A DNA stretch of 37,889 nt from NCBI GenBank assembly GCA_030016385.1, contig JASEJN010000032.1, positions 1 through 37,889 on the forward strand, read 5' to 3'. Positions within the stretch are counted from its first letter, which is position 1, and every line of letters starts with the position of its first letter. Positions 7,115 to 15,125 of this stretch are shown here, one piece after another. A program made the translations under genes and the position numbers. The stretch is from Clostridiales bacterium. Its GTDB lineage: Bacteria; Bacillota; Clostridia; Clostridiales; Oxobacteraceae. The notes beneath the pieces are model-generated. The model searched no databases and was not told the DNA's origin. It saw only the letters and a list, made by a program, of their open reading frames with translations.

Positions 7115-8263
7115 ATGAAAATCAAAAGTATGGAATTATTCAAGGTTCCTCCGCGATGGCTTTTTCTTAAAATTACGACTGAATCCGGGCTAGTAGGATG
7201 GGGGGAGCCGGTAATTGAGGGCAAGGCTGATACTGTTGCGGCTGCAGTGGAAGAAATGAAGGAATATGTTATAGGCAGGAATGCAAATGATATCGAGGAT
7301 ATATGGCAGGTGTTGTACAGATGTGCATTTTACCGCGGCGGTCCGATTTTAATGAGCGCCATATCAGGTATTGAACAAGCATTATGGGATATAAAGGGAA
7401 AATCCTTGAATGTTCCTGTTTATGAATTGCTTGGTGGGGCAGTAAGGAGTAAGTTGAAAGTATACAGCTGGATTGGCGGGGATCGGCCAAATGACGTTGC
7501 CGCTGCAGCAAAGGAAAGATTCGAACAAGGTTATACTGCCGTCAAGATGAATGCTACACCTGAAACAGCCTGGATTGATAATTTCAAGATCGTTCAGGAT
7601 GTCATTGACAGGGTACAATCCATTCGAGACACACTGAGGTATAAAATGGATATAGCTCTTGATTTTCATGGAAGAGTCCATAAAACCATGGCAAGAATTC
7701 TGATGAAAGAGCTGGAGCCATTTAAGTTGATGTTTATTGAAGAACCGGTTTTAACCGAAAATGAGGAAGCTTTTGTAGAGCTTAGGAGACATACGTCCAT
7801 ACCGATAGCGACAGGCGAAAGAAATTATACCCGTTGGGGATTTAAAAGAATGCTTCATGATGGCGGTGTGGATATTATCCAACCGGATTTAAGCCATGCC
7901 GGGGGCATCCTTGAGGTCAGAAAGATTGCAGCTATGGCAGAAGCTTATGATGTTGCTGTTGCGCCTCATTGCCCGCTTGGACCGATCGCACTTGCTTCCT
8001 GTATTCAGCTGGACTTTTGTACGCCTAATGCTTTCATACAGGAGCAGAGTTTGGGAATACACTATAATAAAGGGTCGGATCTCCTTGATTACCTTAAGGA
8101 TCCTACTGTATTCGGATATAAGGACGGATATGTAAACAAGCTGAACGGGCCAGGGTTAGGAATTGAAATCAATGAAGAAAAGGTGAGGGAAATGGCAAGG
8201 GCCGGCCACAACTGGAGGAACCCGGTTTGGAGAACAGCTGATGGTGTCCCGGCGGAATGGTAA
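7115..8263 (+). CDS. dgoD: D-galactonate dehydratase (enolase superfamily)
   Basis: Expected to dehydrate D-galactonate to 2-keto-3-deoxygalactonate, entering the De Ley-Doudoroff-type pathway. The 382-residue protein has the mandelate-racemase-type N-terminal lid and C-terminal barrel. Metal-binding residues are Asp183 (LDFHG), Glu209 (EEP) and Glu235 (TGER). The two histidines that mark galactonate dehydratase, His185 and His285, are at the same positions as in E. coli DgoD. The C-terminus has the usual GPGLGIE motif. The operator at its promoter suggests control by a GntR-family regulator. The next two genes of the pathway region are decayed (8384-9011), so the dehydratase may now be an orphan or act with distant genes. 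A related aldonate or uronate substrate cannot be excluded. Confidence 0.85.
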   Translation: MKIKSMELFKVPPRWLFLKITTESGLVGWGEPVIEGKADTVAAAVEEMKEYVIGRNANDIEDIWQVLYRCAFYRGGPILMSAISGIEQALWDIKGKSLNVPVYELLGGAVRSKLKVYSWIGGDRPNDVAAAAKERFEQGYTAVKMNATPETAWIDNFKIVQDVIDRVQSIRDTLRYKMDIALDFHGRVHKTMARILMKELEPFKLMFIEEPVLTENEEAFVELRRHTSIPIATGERNYTRWGFKRMLHDGGVDIIQPDLSHAGGILEVRKIAAMAEAYDVAVAPHCPLGPIALASCIQLDFCTPNAFIQEQSLGIHYNKGSDLLDYLKDPTVFGYKDGYVNKLNGPGLGIEINEEKVREMARAGHNWRNPVWRTADGVPAEW

Positions 8264-8383
8264 AAAGTGTAGCTGACTTTTTATACGATGTGATGGCCAT
8301 GGAATAAATGCAGTCTTGAAAAGGGGAATTGCAGTGTAAGAATAATGGAAACAGATGAGAAGAGCAAGAAAGGCGGGAGGCTG

Positions 8384-9011
8384 ATGCCAGAAGTTGTTAC
8401 CATAGGTGAAACACTTGTACAAAACGGACCTTTAAGGTATGTTGACAGTTTTAAAAAAGAATCGCAGGAGCTGAGAGCAATACTGCAATTGCATTAGGCA
8501 GCAGCGAAGTCCTCGGCGATGTATTAAAGAGGAATAGTGCTGCAGGAGTATTCTATGTCAGCAAGATCAACGATAGAATCTATGAGGAGACTTCAAGGCT
8601 TAAAGTGCCTTTTGCTATTGTAAACAATGCATCTGAATTATTTACGTCAATTGTTATTGATAATGAAAAGGGTGCTTATGACGCCGTTAAATATCTGACG
8701 AGTCTTGGGCATAAAAGAATCGGGATCATCAAATGCAAAGAAGATTATTATACTTTTTCCGAACGGTTTAATGGGTATGTAAAAACAATGATGGAGGCGG
8801 GAATTAATTTGGAGAGCCAGGCGATGATGATATAGAGCAATGCAACTTCATATATCCTAAGCTCTCTACGGTACGTGCTGATACGGATATTTTGGGGAAA
8901 GTTGCTTGCAGGTATTTATTTGATTATATGGAAACGGAACAGCCCTTCAATCTTAAAGTGGTAGTCCCGGCACCCCTTGTCATTAGGGAGTCTGTCGATA
9001 AGCCGCTATAG
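8384..9011 (+). pseudogene. Decayed fusion of a KDG kinase start with a LacI-family regulator C-terminus
   Basis: A GGGAGG site precedes ATG at 8384 and the start of a PfkB-type sugar kinase (MPEVVTIGETLV, then GPLRY with a few residues missing between). A one-base frameshift near 8459 restores kinase sequence (IAGAESNTAIAL, 8461-8496). The frame then runs into the sensor domain of a LacI-family repressor (VPFAIVNNASE, then LTSLGHKRIGII) and ends at a stop at 8833. After another frameshift the LacI C-terminus resumes (PKLSTVRADTDILG to VIRESV) and ends at 9011, with roughly 70 residues of the regulator missing. A deletion thus joined two genes, and further indels killed the product. Both would fit galactonate/KDG metabolism beside dgoD. 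Confidence 0.8.
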
Positions 9012-9056
9012 GGATGTTATGAAATAATCTTTAAACACCTGATAAGGCTTTCCATA

Positions 9057-9085
9057 TTGCATTTTATTTTCTGATGCGGTATATT
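9057..9085 (+). promoter_or_regulatory. Promoter of the M23 peptidase gene
   Basis: TTGCAT (9057-9062), a 17-nt spacer and TATATT (9080-9085). Transcription from it would begin after the upstream in-frame ATG at 9074, which supports the start at 9125. Confidence 0.5.
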
Positions 9086-9124
9086 ATATATTGTATTAGT
9101 ACAAGCTGTGGGGGAGGCGATGTG

Positions 9125-10516
9125 ATGTACGACCTTGAAGAAAGGCCTCGAGAAGAAAAAATACTAGAAAACAAAGGAAAAATTGCTGCTTTTGCGCAGA
9201 TTATCGCAGCCTGCTTAATAGGTGCGACCCTTACAGGCGGAGGAATTTATTATAACAATTATAAAAAATCCGGATATATGGTAAGGTACGAAGGGAAATT
9301 CCTTGGTTATGTAAAGAACAGGGAAAGCGCATTGAAGGCGATAAGGGAAGTTAAAGATGACATAAGAAGTTACGACGGATCTATTGCTGTAAGCGATGAT
9401 ATCGAGTTAATGACGATGCTTATAAATCCTGAGAAGACGACGAACAGTGAGGCCATAAGAAATACTATAGAAGATGACCTTTATAAACAGTATACTTCAT
9501 ATGTCATTACGGTTAACGGCAAGGAAATAGGAGCTTTGAAAAGCAGGACGGATGCAGAAGACATCATAGAAAAGACCAGAAAATATTATGAGAATCAGGA
9601 GAAGAGGGAGAATGTACAGGTAGTCGATGTAAATATAAAGGATGATATTGAATACATCGAAAGGGTAGTAAACAATTCTAAAGTTACGGATAAGGAAAGC
9701 ATTCTTAAACTCCTGACAAGCAGCATAGGTGAGACAAAAAAGTGTGCTGTTAAAACCGGTGATACTATTTGGGATATTGCAAAAAATAACAATATGAGCG
9801 TAAATGATATCGCAAAATTAAATCCCGGGCTTAATGTTGATAAACTCCAAATTGGACAGAATATAAACATATCTGTAAGCAGACCATTTTTAAATGTTGA
9901 AACGGTTCTAAAAGTAAATACGGATGAAGGGATACCATATAATGTCACATACATAAACGACAGCAGCTTATATAAAGGACAGACGAAAGTCGTAAACAGC
10001 GGTGAATATGGCGTAAACAGGACAGTAAAACAGCTGAAAAAGTTTAACGGAAAAGTAACTGAAAGCAAGATATTATCGACATCGACAGTTAAAGATCCTG
10101 TTGCGAGAGTGGTGGCGCAGGGTACCAAAGAGAAAGTTGTTGTAGGTTCGGGCAACTTTTCATGGCCGACAAACGGGCATATAAGTTCGGGCTACGGATA
10201 CAGGGGCGGAGAATTCCACCAGGCTGTAGATATAGCGGCGCCTTACGGTTCAGCGATATATGCATCGGATTCAGGCAAGATTACATATGCAGGATGGGAA
10301 TCCGGATATGGGAAACTCATCATAATAAACCATGGAAACGGTTTTGTTACATATTACGGACATTGCAGTTCTATAAATGTGAGTGTGGGGCAGGCGGTAA
10401 ACCGTGGAAGCAGAATAGGCTCCGTAGGTATGACAGGAGATGCAACCGGGCCGCATGTTCACTTTGAAGTAAGAGTTAACGGCGTTCGCAGGAACCCTTT
10501 AATATACTTAAGATAA
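9125..10516 (+). CDS. Cell-wall M23 endopeptidase with LysM and G5 domains
   Basis: Membrane-anchored peptidoglycan hydrolase, 463 residues. Domain order: a short cytoplasmic N-terminus, one membrane helix (about 20-43), a linker, LysM (about 207-250, TGDTIWDIAKNN), G5 (about 255-335) and a C-terminal M23/LytM domain (345-460). The M23 zinc site is complete: His365 and Asp369 (HQAVD), with His444 and His446 (HVH); His413 (YGH) is also conserved. The ATG at 9125 follows GGGGGAGGCG. The frame is open back to 9074, but that ATG lies upstream of the predicted transcription start. It stands alone and ends in a compact terminator. It could cleave peptide cross-links during growth, sporulation or division; the sequence does not say which. 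Confidence 0.92.
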   Translation: MYDLEERPREEKILENKGKIAAFAQIIAACLIGATLTGGGIYYNNYKKSGYMVRYEGKFLGYVKNRESALKAIREVKDDIRSYDGSIAVSDDIELMTMLINPEKTTNSEAIRNTIEDDLYKQYTSYVITVNGKEIGALKSRTDAEDIIEKTRKYYENQEKRENVQVVDVNIKDDIEYIERVVNNSKVTDKESILKLLTSSIGETKKCAVKTGDTIWDIAKNNNMSVNDIAKLNPGLNVDKLQIGQNINISVSRPFLNVETVLKVNTDEGIPYNVTYINDSSLYKGQTKVVNSGEYGVNRTVKQLKKFNGKVTESKILSTSTVKDPVARVVAQGTKEKVVVGSGNFSWPTNGHISSGYGYRGGEFHQAVDIAAPYGSAIYASDSGKITYAGWESGYGKLIIINHGNGFVTYYGHCSSINVSVGQAVNRGSRIGSVGMTGDATGPHVHFEVRVNGVRRNPLIYLR

Positions 10517-10520
10517 AAAT

Positions 10521-10550
10521 AAGGATACCGAAATAGGTATCCTTATTTTA
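10521..10550. terminator. Terminator after the M23 peptidase gene
   Basis: AAGGATACC (10521-10529) pairs perfectly with GGTATCCTT (10536-10544) around GAAATA, followed by ATTTTA. An A-rich 5' foot means it may also serve the opposing subtilase gene. Confidence 0.75.
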
Positions 10551-10590
10551 TGCTGTATTATCTTGATCGATAAAGATTGCCAAATACATA

Positions 10591-10620
10591 AATGCTCTTC
10601 TCATAATATTTTTCAAATAA
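10591..10620 (+). repeat. Dispersed palindromic repeat, copy D (fragment)
   Basis: AATGCTCTTCTCATAATATT followed by TTTCAAATAA matches the right outer end of the full copy at 18681-18875 (ATTGCTCTTTCCATAATATT, then TTTCGAATA). It lies just downstream of the subtilase gene's 3' end. Confidence 0.45.
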
Positions 10621-10642
10621 TCTGTATATATCCATAGATTTT

Positions 10643-11848
10643 CTAAAACAGATTCTGTATATTTATAACACCATACCCCTGGGAAATTTTCAGTTCATTC
10701 AGCGTTTTGCACGAAAGCTTCAGCATGCCTTTCAAGTCTTTTAAAGTGATTGATGGCATTTTCTCAAGGATAAGCGCAATGCATCCCGCGGCTACGGCTG
10801 ATGATACGGATGATCCTGTCATTTTGCAGTATGGATTTTCGAGGGATTTCATCCTTCCCGTATTCGGGATATATGATGTATCAGAAGATAATGACATTAT
10901 CCCGACGCCCGGTGCTATTACATCGGGTTTTGTTTCGCCGCTTTTGCTTGAACCGCTGCCTGAAAGATCGGGTATGCTCCAGCTTCTTATATTAGAGTCG
11001 GGGCAGTTTAAGCATCCTACCGTTATAACCGAAGGGGATATTCCGGGAGTTAATATGGTTCCCTGACCGGGTCCGCTGTTTCCTGAAGGCGCAACGATTA
11101 TAATCCCGGATTCCGCGATTTTTGTGCAGGCCGACAAAAGGGGATCCTTGCCTCTTTCAACGATGGGCTCAGCTCCGAACGGAAGGCATAATATTTTTAT
11201 CTTAAGGTTATCTTTATTTTCCAGAACATATTCCAATGCGGCAAGTATGTCTGAAAAGGAACCGGTACCCGCACCGCTTAACGCTTTGAGCATTATTATT
11301 TTCGCACCTGATGCTATTCCTTTGTATTTTCCGCTGCTTTGGACGCCGGATCCTGCGATGACTCCACAAATATGCGTGCCATGGCCGTTATCATCGTAGG
11401 GTTCGTTTATATTCTTTACAAAATCCCTGAAGGACAATATGGTTCTGCCGGAGCGGAAAAGATCGGCATGGGGATATACACCCGTATCGACTACAGCGAT
11501 GTTGACTCCTTTTCCCGTAAGGTTGTATGGGGTGCTAAAGCCTATGCCTATGCAGCTTCGGACATTATCCATGCATACAGTGGCTTTTCTGTCATAGCTT
11601 ATCGTCAGGACTTCGGGAAGCTCGGAGAGTCTATCAACTTCATCCAGGCTTAATGATGCGGATAGGCCTTTTAAATATTTATATTCATATTTCAATTTTC
11701 CTCTTTTTTTTGATATACTATTCTTGAATCTGGCAGATGGAGGTTCCTTTAAAAGTATTATAACGGGTATCTCCCTCATATCTTTTTCTTTCAGTTTAAG
11801 TTTAACTACAGGATCCAACTTCCTGCTGAAAAAAAGCAAAATTAACAC
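10643..11848 (-). CDS. Subtilisin-like serine peptidase (S8), apparently not secreted
   Basis: S8 family protease, up to 401 residues. An N-terminal segment resembling an inhibitor-I9 prodomain (about 27-90) precedes the catalytic domain. The triad is visible as Asp121 (VVDTG), His156 (NGHGTH) and Ser347 (TGSSVSSA), with oxyanion Asn257 (SGNSG). The usual GTSMSSPH around the serine is changed to GSSVSSAV, losing the conserved proline. No clear signal peptide is present, so an intracellular or atypically exported enzyme is likely. The frame opens with GTG at 11848, but its GGAAG is too close. The TTG at 11839 has GGAAG seven bases upstream and may be the true start. It is divergent from the FmdB-type gene. 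Confidence 0.85.
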   Translation of the reverse strand: MLILLFFSRKLDPVVKLKLKEKDMREIPVIILLKEPPSARFKNSISKKRGKLKYEYKYLKGLSASLSLDEVDRLSELPEVLTISYDRKATVCMDNVRSCIGIGFSTPYNLTGKGVNIAVVDTGVYPHADLFRSGRTILSFRDFVKNINEPYDDNGHGTHICGVIAGSGVQSSGKYKGIASGAKIIMLKALSGAGTGSFSDILAALEYVLENKDNLKIKILCLPFGAEPIVERGKDPLLSACTKIAESGIIIVAPSGNSGPGQGTILTPGISPSVITVGCLNCPDSNIRSWSIPDLSGSGSSKSGETKPDVIAPGVGIMSLSSDTSYIPNTGRMKSLENPYCKMTGSSVSSAVAAGCIALILEKMPSITLKDLKGMLKLSCKTLNELKISQGYGVINIQNLF

Positions 11849-11927
11849 TTCCGGTAAAAATAATGTGTATTATATTATATGAAAGAAAAAAATAAAAGGT
11901 TACAGATTCACATAAGGAGGCTTATTT

Positions 11928-12119
11928 ATGGCACTTATAGATTTTGAATGCAGGAAATGCGGTAAAAAGTTTTTTGAAATAATGAGCCCGCACGATGTAG
12001 GCAGAATAAAATGTCCCGAATGCGGAGGAGAAGTAAAAAGAGTATATAAGGAAAATTATTCGGGAAAACATCCGGACGGATGCGGAGGGGACTGCGGTTC
12101 CTGCAGCGGCTGCCACTAA
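11928..12119 (+). CDS. FmdB-type zinc ribbon protein
   Basis: A 63-residue protein with the FmdB/CxxC_CxxC_SSSS regulatory-type fold. It begins MALIDFECRKCGKKF and has a second knuckle at CPECGG, giving a four-cysteine zinc ribbon (about residues 8-30). The C-terminus is rich in cysteine and glycine (CGGDCGSCSGCH), a tail seen in many small proteins of this family. AAGGAGG lies seven bases before the ATG. Family members are annotated as putative regulators, but function is not established. The hairpin after its stop contains the next gene's start. Confidence 0.8.
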   Translation: MALIDFECRKCGKKFFEIMSPHDVGRIKCPECGGEVKRVYKENYSGKHPDGCGGDCGSCSGCH

Positions 12120-12135
12120 GATCTGTAAAAGTATA

Positions 12136-12190
12136 TTCATGCCCATCGCCTCATATATATTAATGAGGTGATGGGCATGAAGGGTTTTTT
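12136..12190 (+). promoter_or_regulatory. Terminator-like hairpin enclosing the next gene's RBS and start codon
   Basis: TTCATGCCCATCGCCTCAT (12136-12154) pairs with ATGAGGTGATGGGCATGAA (12163-12181) over 19 bp, with one G-U pair and an 8-nt loop. The right arm holds the GAGGTG ribosome binding site and the ATG at 12177 of the following gene. TTTTTT follows at 12185-12190. The structure could both end the FmdB transcript and mask translation of the downstream peptidase. Confidence 0.7.
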
Positions 12191-13019
12191 GAAGGAGCCC
12201 GGGAAAGCAGTGCCTTTATGTTTTGCAGCAGTATTCTTATTGACTCTGTTTATTTATTTTTTTCCATATACAGGCAAGGTCATATTCTATCCTTTATACC
12301 GTGAATATAAAAAAGGGAACATGCTATCTGATGTCAGCGGTTTTAAACTCAGGGAGACAGATAACTTTTTAATATATTATAAAAGTACGACGCCATATTA
12401 CCTGGACATAATAGAAAAAGACGCCGAAAAAAGTCTCAAAAATGTACAAAATGATTTCAAATACACATCTGCCGGTAAAATCATAATCGTTATATATCCA
12501 AAATACAGCGAGATGGCAAGCAGGATAGGGCTTGGCACGGGAAGCCCCGCTATGGGCGTATATTATGAAGGCGCAATAAGCATACTTGACCCTGCGATGT
12601 GGATGGATAAATCACGTGATGCAGAATATTTATTTGAGAGGCAGGGACCTGTCCTGCACGAACTTACCCATTATATAGTGGACTATATGTCCTGCGGGAA
12701 CGTCCCAGTATGGTTTACGGAAGGTGTAGCTTTGTATGAGGAGTACAGGGCAAATAATGTCGAATGGGCCAATAATAAGAAATATTTATCATATTATACA
12801 ATCGATGAGCTCAGCAAAAACTTTTATGGGCTGGATGAGACAAAAGCCTACAGGCAGTCATTTCTTATTTTAAAATATATAGGCACAAACTATGGCATGG
12901 ATTCTGTAATAAATATCATAAAAAAGCTTGGAGAGGGAAAATCGATAGATATGTCCATAAGGGAAGTTATAAAGCTGGACATTGATGGATTGTTTCTAAA
13001 AAGCCTGCCGCAGTCTTAA
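12177..13019 (+). CDS. Membrane-anchored HExxH peptidase (MA-like)
   Basis: A 280-residue protein with one N-terminal membrane helix (about 11-30) and an extracytoplasmic peptidase domain. The zinc motif HELTH (161-165) is followed by WFTEG with Glu182, the third ligand expected for gluzincin-type peptidases (peptidase MA family). The region between helix and active site resembles the N-terminal part of these domains (NFLIYYKS). In-frame starts at 12168 and 12171 exist, but ATG 12177 has GAGGTG six bases upstream. The start and ribosome binding site are sequestered in the preceding hairpin. The substrate is unknown; a role at the cell surface or during sporulation is possible. Confidence 0.75.
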   Translation: MKGFLKEPGKAVPLCFAAVFLLTLFIYFFPYTGKVIFYPLYREYKKGNMLSDVSGFKLRETDNFLIYYKSTTPYYLDIIEKDAEKSLKNVQNDFKYTSAGKIIIVIYPKYSEMASRIGLGTGSPAMGVYYEGAISILDPAMWMDKSRDAEYLFERQGPVLHELTHYIVDYMSCGNVPVWFTEGVALYEEYRANNVEWANNKKYLSYYTIDELSKNFYGLDETKAYRQSFLILKYIGTNYGMDSVINIIKKLGEGKSIDMSIREVIKLDIDGLFLKSLPQS

Positions 13020-13125
13020 GCAAAATCTTTCACCATTTCCACCATTATATGCAAAATAATATACGTGTGCTTAGAAATTAATTTGAATTGGTTTAATATG
13101 CCAGCAATAAATATGTAAATTTCTC

Positions 13126-13154
13126 TTAAACACTACTATATTTAATGGTATAAT
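13126..13154 (+). promoter_or_regulatory. Promoter of murA
   Basis: TTAAAC (13126-13131), a 17-nt spacer and a perfect TATAAT (13149-13154), about 50 bp before the start codon. The rest of the 180-bp intergenic region shows no other feature. Confidence 0.5.
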
Positions 13155-13202
13155 TAAACATAGCATTGCAGGTAATCTAGTATGAGGATGGGTGAAAGAT
13201 AA

Positions 13203-14483
13203 TTGGAAAAGTTTATAATAGAAGGCGGAAATCGTTTAGAAGGCGCCGTAAATATAAGCGGGGCTAAAAACGCCGCTGTAGCATTGCTACCTGCGGCAAT
13301 ATTAGCTGATGATGGAATTTGTACATTAGAAAACCTTCCGGATATAGACGACGTGAAGGTACTTTTAGATATAATAAGGCAGATTGGCGGAGAAATAAAG
13401 GTAAACTCAAAGAGCAGTGTAACTATAGACAGCAAAAATATAACATCGTATAAATGTATATCTGAGGATGTCAGGAAAATGAGGGCTTCTTATTATTTAA
13501 TGGGGGCGCTTCTTGGCAAATTCGGACGCTCGGAGGTCATATACCCCGGCGGATGCAATATAGGGGTAAGGCCTATAGACCAGCATATAAAAGGTTTTCA
13601 GGCGCTGGGCGCAAAAGTTTCCACAGAACACGGCATTATAAAGTTGTATGCAGACAAGCTTGTGGGAGCTCCTATTTATCTCGACGTCGTAAGCGTTGGC
13701 GCTACGATAAACATAATGCTTGCCGCCTGTAAGGCCGAGGGGATTACTGTCATTGAAAACGCTGCAAAGGAGCCCCACATAGTTGATGTCGCAAACTTTT
13801 TAAACAGCATGGGTGCCAACATAAAGGGTGCAGGGACAGATGTTATAAGGATAAGGGGTGTCCGCAAGCTTTATGGCTGTACATACAGTGTGATACCGGA
13901 TCAGATAGAGGCAGGGACTTTTATGGTGGCGGCTGCCGCTACATACGGAGATGTAACATTAAATAATGTCATACCAAAACATTTGGAGTCTATAACGGCT
14001 AAACTTATTGAAATGGGTGCAAATGTCATAGAAGGTCCTGATACCGTGAGAGTACAAGCCTTTAAAAGGCCCAAGGGGATAAATTTAAAGACTCTTCCGT
14101 ATCCGGGATTCCCTACGGATCTGCAACAGCCGATGACGGCTATTTTGTCTATTGCGGAGGGCAGAAGCATAATAACGGAGAGCATATACGAAGGCAGATT
14201 CAAGCATGTCGATGAATTAAAATGCATGGGAGCTAATATAAAGGTCGAAGGCAGGATCGCAGTTATAGACGGCATAGAAAAGCTCTCGGGGGCACAGGTC
14301 TGTGCAAGCGATCTCAGGGCCGGCGCCGCCCTTATTATAGCAGGTCTTATTGCCGACGGCTATACGGAAGTTTCCAATATAAAGTACATAGACCGTGGAT
14401 ATGAAAAGATAGAAAAAAAGCTGAACATGTTAGGCGCAAATATAAGAAGGGTGGACGACGGCAAACCGGACCCGGATCAGTAG
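13203..14483 (+). CDS. murA: UDP-N-acetylglucosamine 1-carboxyvinyltransferase
   Basis: Transfers enolpyruvate from PEP to UDP-GlcNAc, the first committed step of peptidoglycan synthesis. The 426-residue protein begins with the EPSP-synthase-like repeat and NISGAKNAA, containing the conserved Lys22 and Asn23. The catalytic loop is [10 protein letters not shown] with Cys118, the residue alkylated by fosfomycin, so the enzyme should be sensitive. The start is TTG with GGATGGGTGA upstream; no better ATG exists in frame. Clostridia often carry two paralogues, and this copy could be murA or murZ. Its last 7 bp overlap the convergent fumarase beta gene, with no terminator between them. Confidence 0.95.
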   Translation: MEKFIIEGGNRLEGAVNISGAKNAAVALLPAAILADDGICTLENLPDIDDVKVLLDIIRQIGGEIKVNSKSSVTIDSKNITSYKCISEDVRKMRASYYLMGALLGKFGRSEVIYPGGCNIGVRPIDQHIKGFQALGAKVSTEHGIIKLYADKLVGAPIYLDVVSVGATINIMLAACKAEGITVIENAAKEPHIVDVANFLNSMGANIKGAGTDVIRIRGVRKLYGCTYSVIPDQIEAGTFMVAAAATYGDVTLNNVIPKHLESITAKLIEMGANVIEGPDTVRVQAFKRPKGINLKTLPYPGFPTDLQQPMTAILSIAEGRSIITESIYEGRFKHVDELKCMGANIKVEGRIAVIDGIEKLSGAQVCASDLRAGAALIIAGLIADGYTEVSNIKYIDRGYEKIEKKLNMLGANIRRVDDGKPDPDQ

Positions 14484-15034
14484 TATAATTCCCTGTATTT
14501 TTTTACTCCTTCGACGTATAGGTTTTTTCCGTATGAGTCTATAGATACGACTGTAGGAAATCTTTCGACGTACAGCCTGTATATTGCCTCCGCGCCAAGT
14601 TCGGGGAAAGCTATTACGTCGGCTTTTTTGACGCACTTTGAAATAAGCGCTCCGGCCCCTCCGGTCGCTGAGAGGTAGAGACATTTATTCTTTATTATGG
14701 ATTTTATTACATCATCGGATCTGTATCCCTTGCCTATCATAACCTTAAGCCCCAAATCCAGAAGAGACGGGGTGTACTTGTCCATCCTGCCGCTTGTTGT
14801 AGGGCCGCAGGGTCCTATTATGCTTTCAGGCTTTTTAGGGCAGGGACCGGTATAATAAATGCATTGGTTTTTAAAATCCACAGGAAGAGGTTTTCCATTT
14901 AGAATAAGTTCATAGAGCCTTTTATGGGCAGCGTCTCTGCCGGTATAGATATAACCGCTTATGTAAACGGTATCGCCAATATGTATTTTTGAAAAATCCT
15001 GTGTAAATGGCGATTCTAAAATAAATTCAGCCAT
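14477..15034 (-). CDS. fumB: Fumarate hydratase class I, beta subunit
   Basis: The C-terminal half of a class I [4Fe-4S] fumarase, which interconverts fumarate and malate. Here it is encoded separately (185 residues), as is normal in Clostridia. The conserved [13 protein letters not shown] segment, part of the substrate site in this family, is present. The ATG at 15034 has GGGAGG seven bases upstream; the frame is open to 15070, but that start has no good ribosome binding site. It lies 91 bp after the alpha-subunit gene, and a repeat copy has inserted between them. The gene symbol is by subunit convention. An L-tartrate dehydratase is the main alternative, less likely given general Clostridial content. 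Confidence 0.85.
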   Translation of the reverse strand: MAEFILESPFTQDFSKIHIGDTVYISGYIYTGRDAAHKRLYELILNGKPLPVDFKNQCIYYTGPCPKKPESIIGPCGPTTSGRMDKYTPSLLDLGLKVMIGKGYRSDDVIKSIIKNKCLYLSATGGAGALISKCVKKADVIAFPELGAEAIYRLYVERFPTVVSIDSYGKNLYVEGVKKYRELYY

Positions 15035-15063
15035 TTTTATCCCTCCCGAATTAACTTTTCCAG

Positions 15064-15110
15064 GGTGCATTTTTTATATTTGAGGAGTATTATTCCAATC
15101 ACTAAGCTCA
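15064..15110 (+). repeat. Dispersed palindromic repeat, copy E (outer arm)
   Basis: GGTGCAT, then TATATTTGAGGAGTATTATT and CCAATCACTAAGCTCA. This agrees with the minus-strand sequence of copy A over about 45 bp with few changes, including the terminal GGTGCAT. It sits between the two fumarase subunit genes, inside a presumed operon. Confidence 0.65.
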
Positions 15111-15125
15111 TAATGCACTCTCTTT

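Noticed and set aside
8605..8835. A 76-codon frame that could be read as a small intact gene
   Set aside because: It is the middle of a LacI-family sensor domain with homologous sequence continuing upstream and, after a frameshift, downstream; it is part of the pseudogene.
9595..10155. A 186-codon minus-strand frame opposite the M23 peptidase gene
   Set aside because: The plus-strand frame has complete LysM, G5 and M23 domains; the opposite frame is a hydrophobic shadow without a ribosome binding site.
15035..15070. Upstream start for the fumarase beta subunit
   Set aside because: The ATG at 15070 lies at the edge of repeat copy E without a ribosome binding site; ATG 15034 follows GGGAGG.
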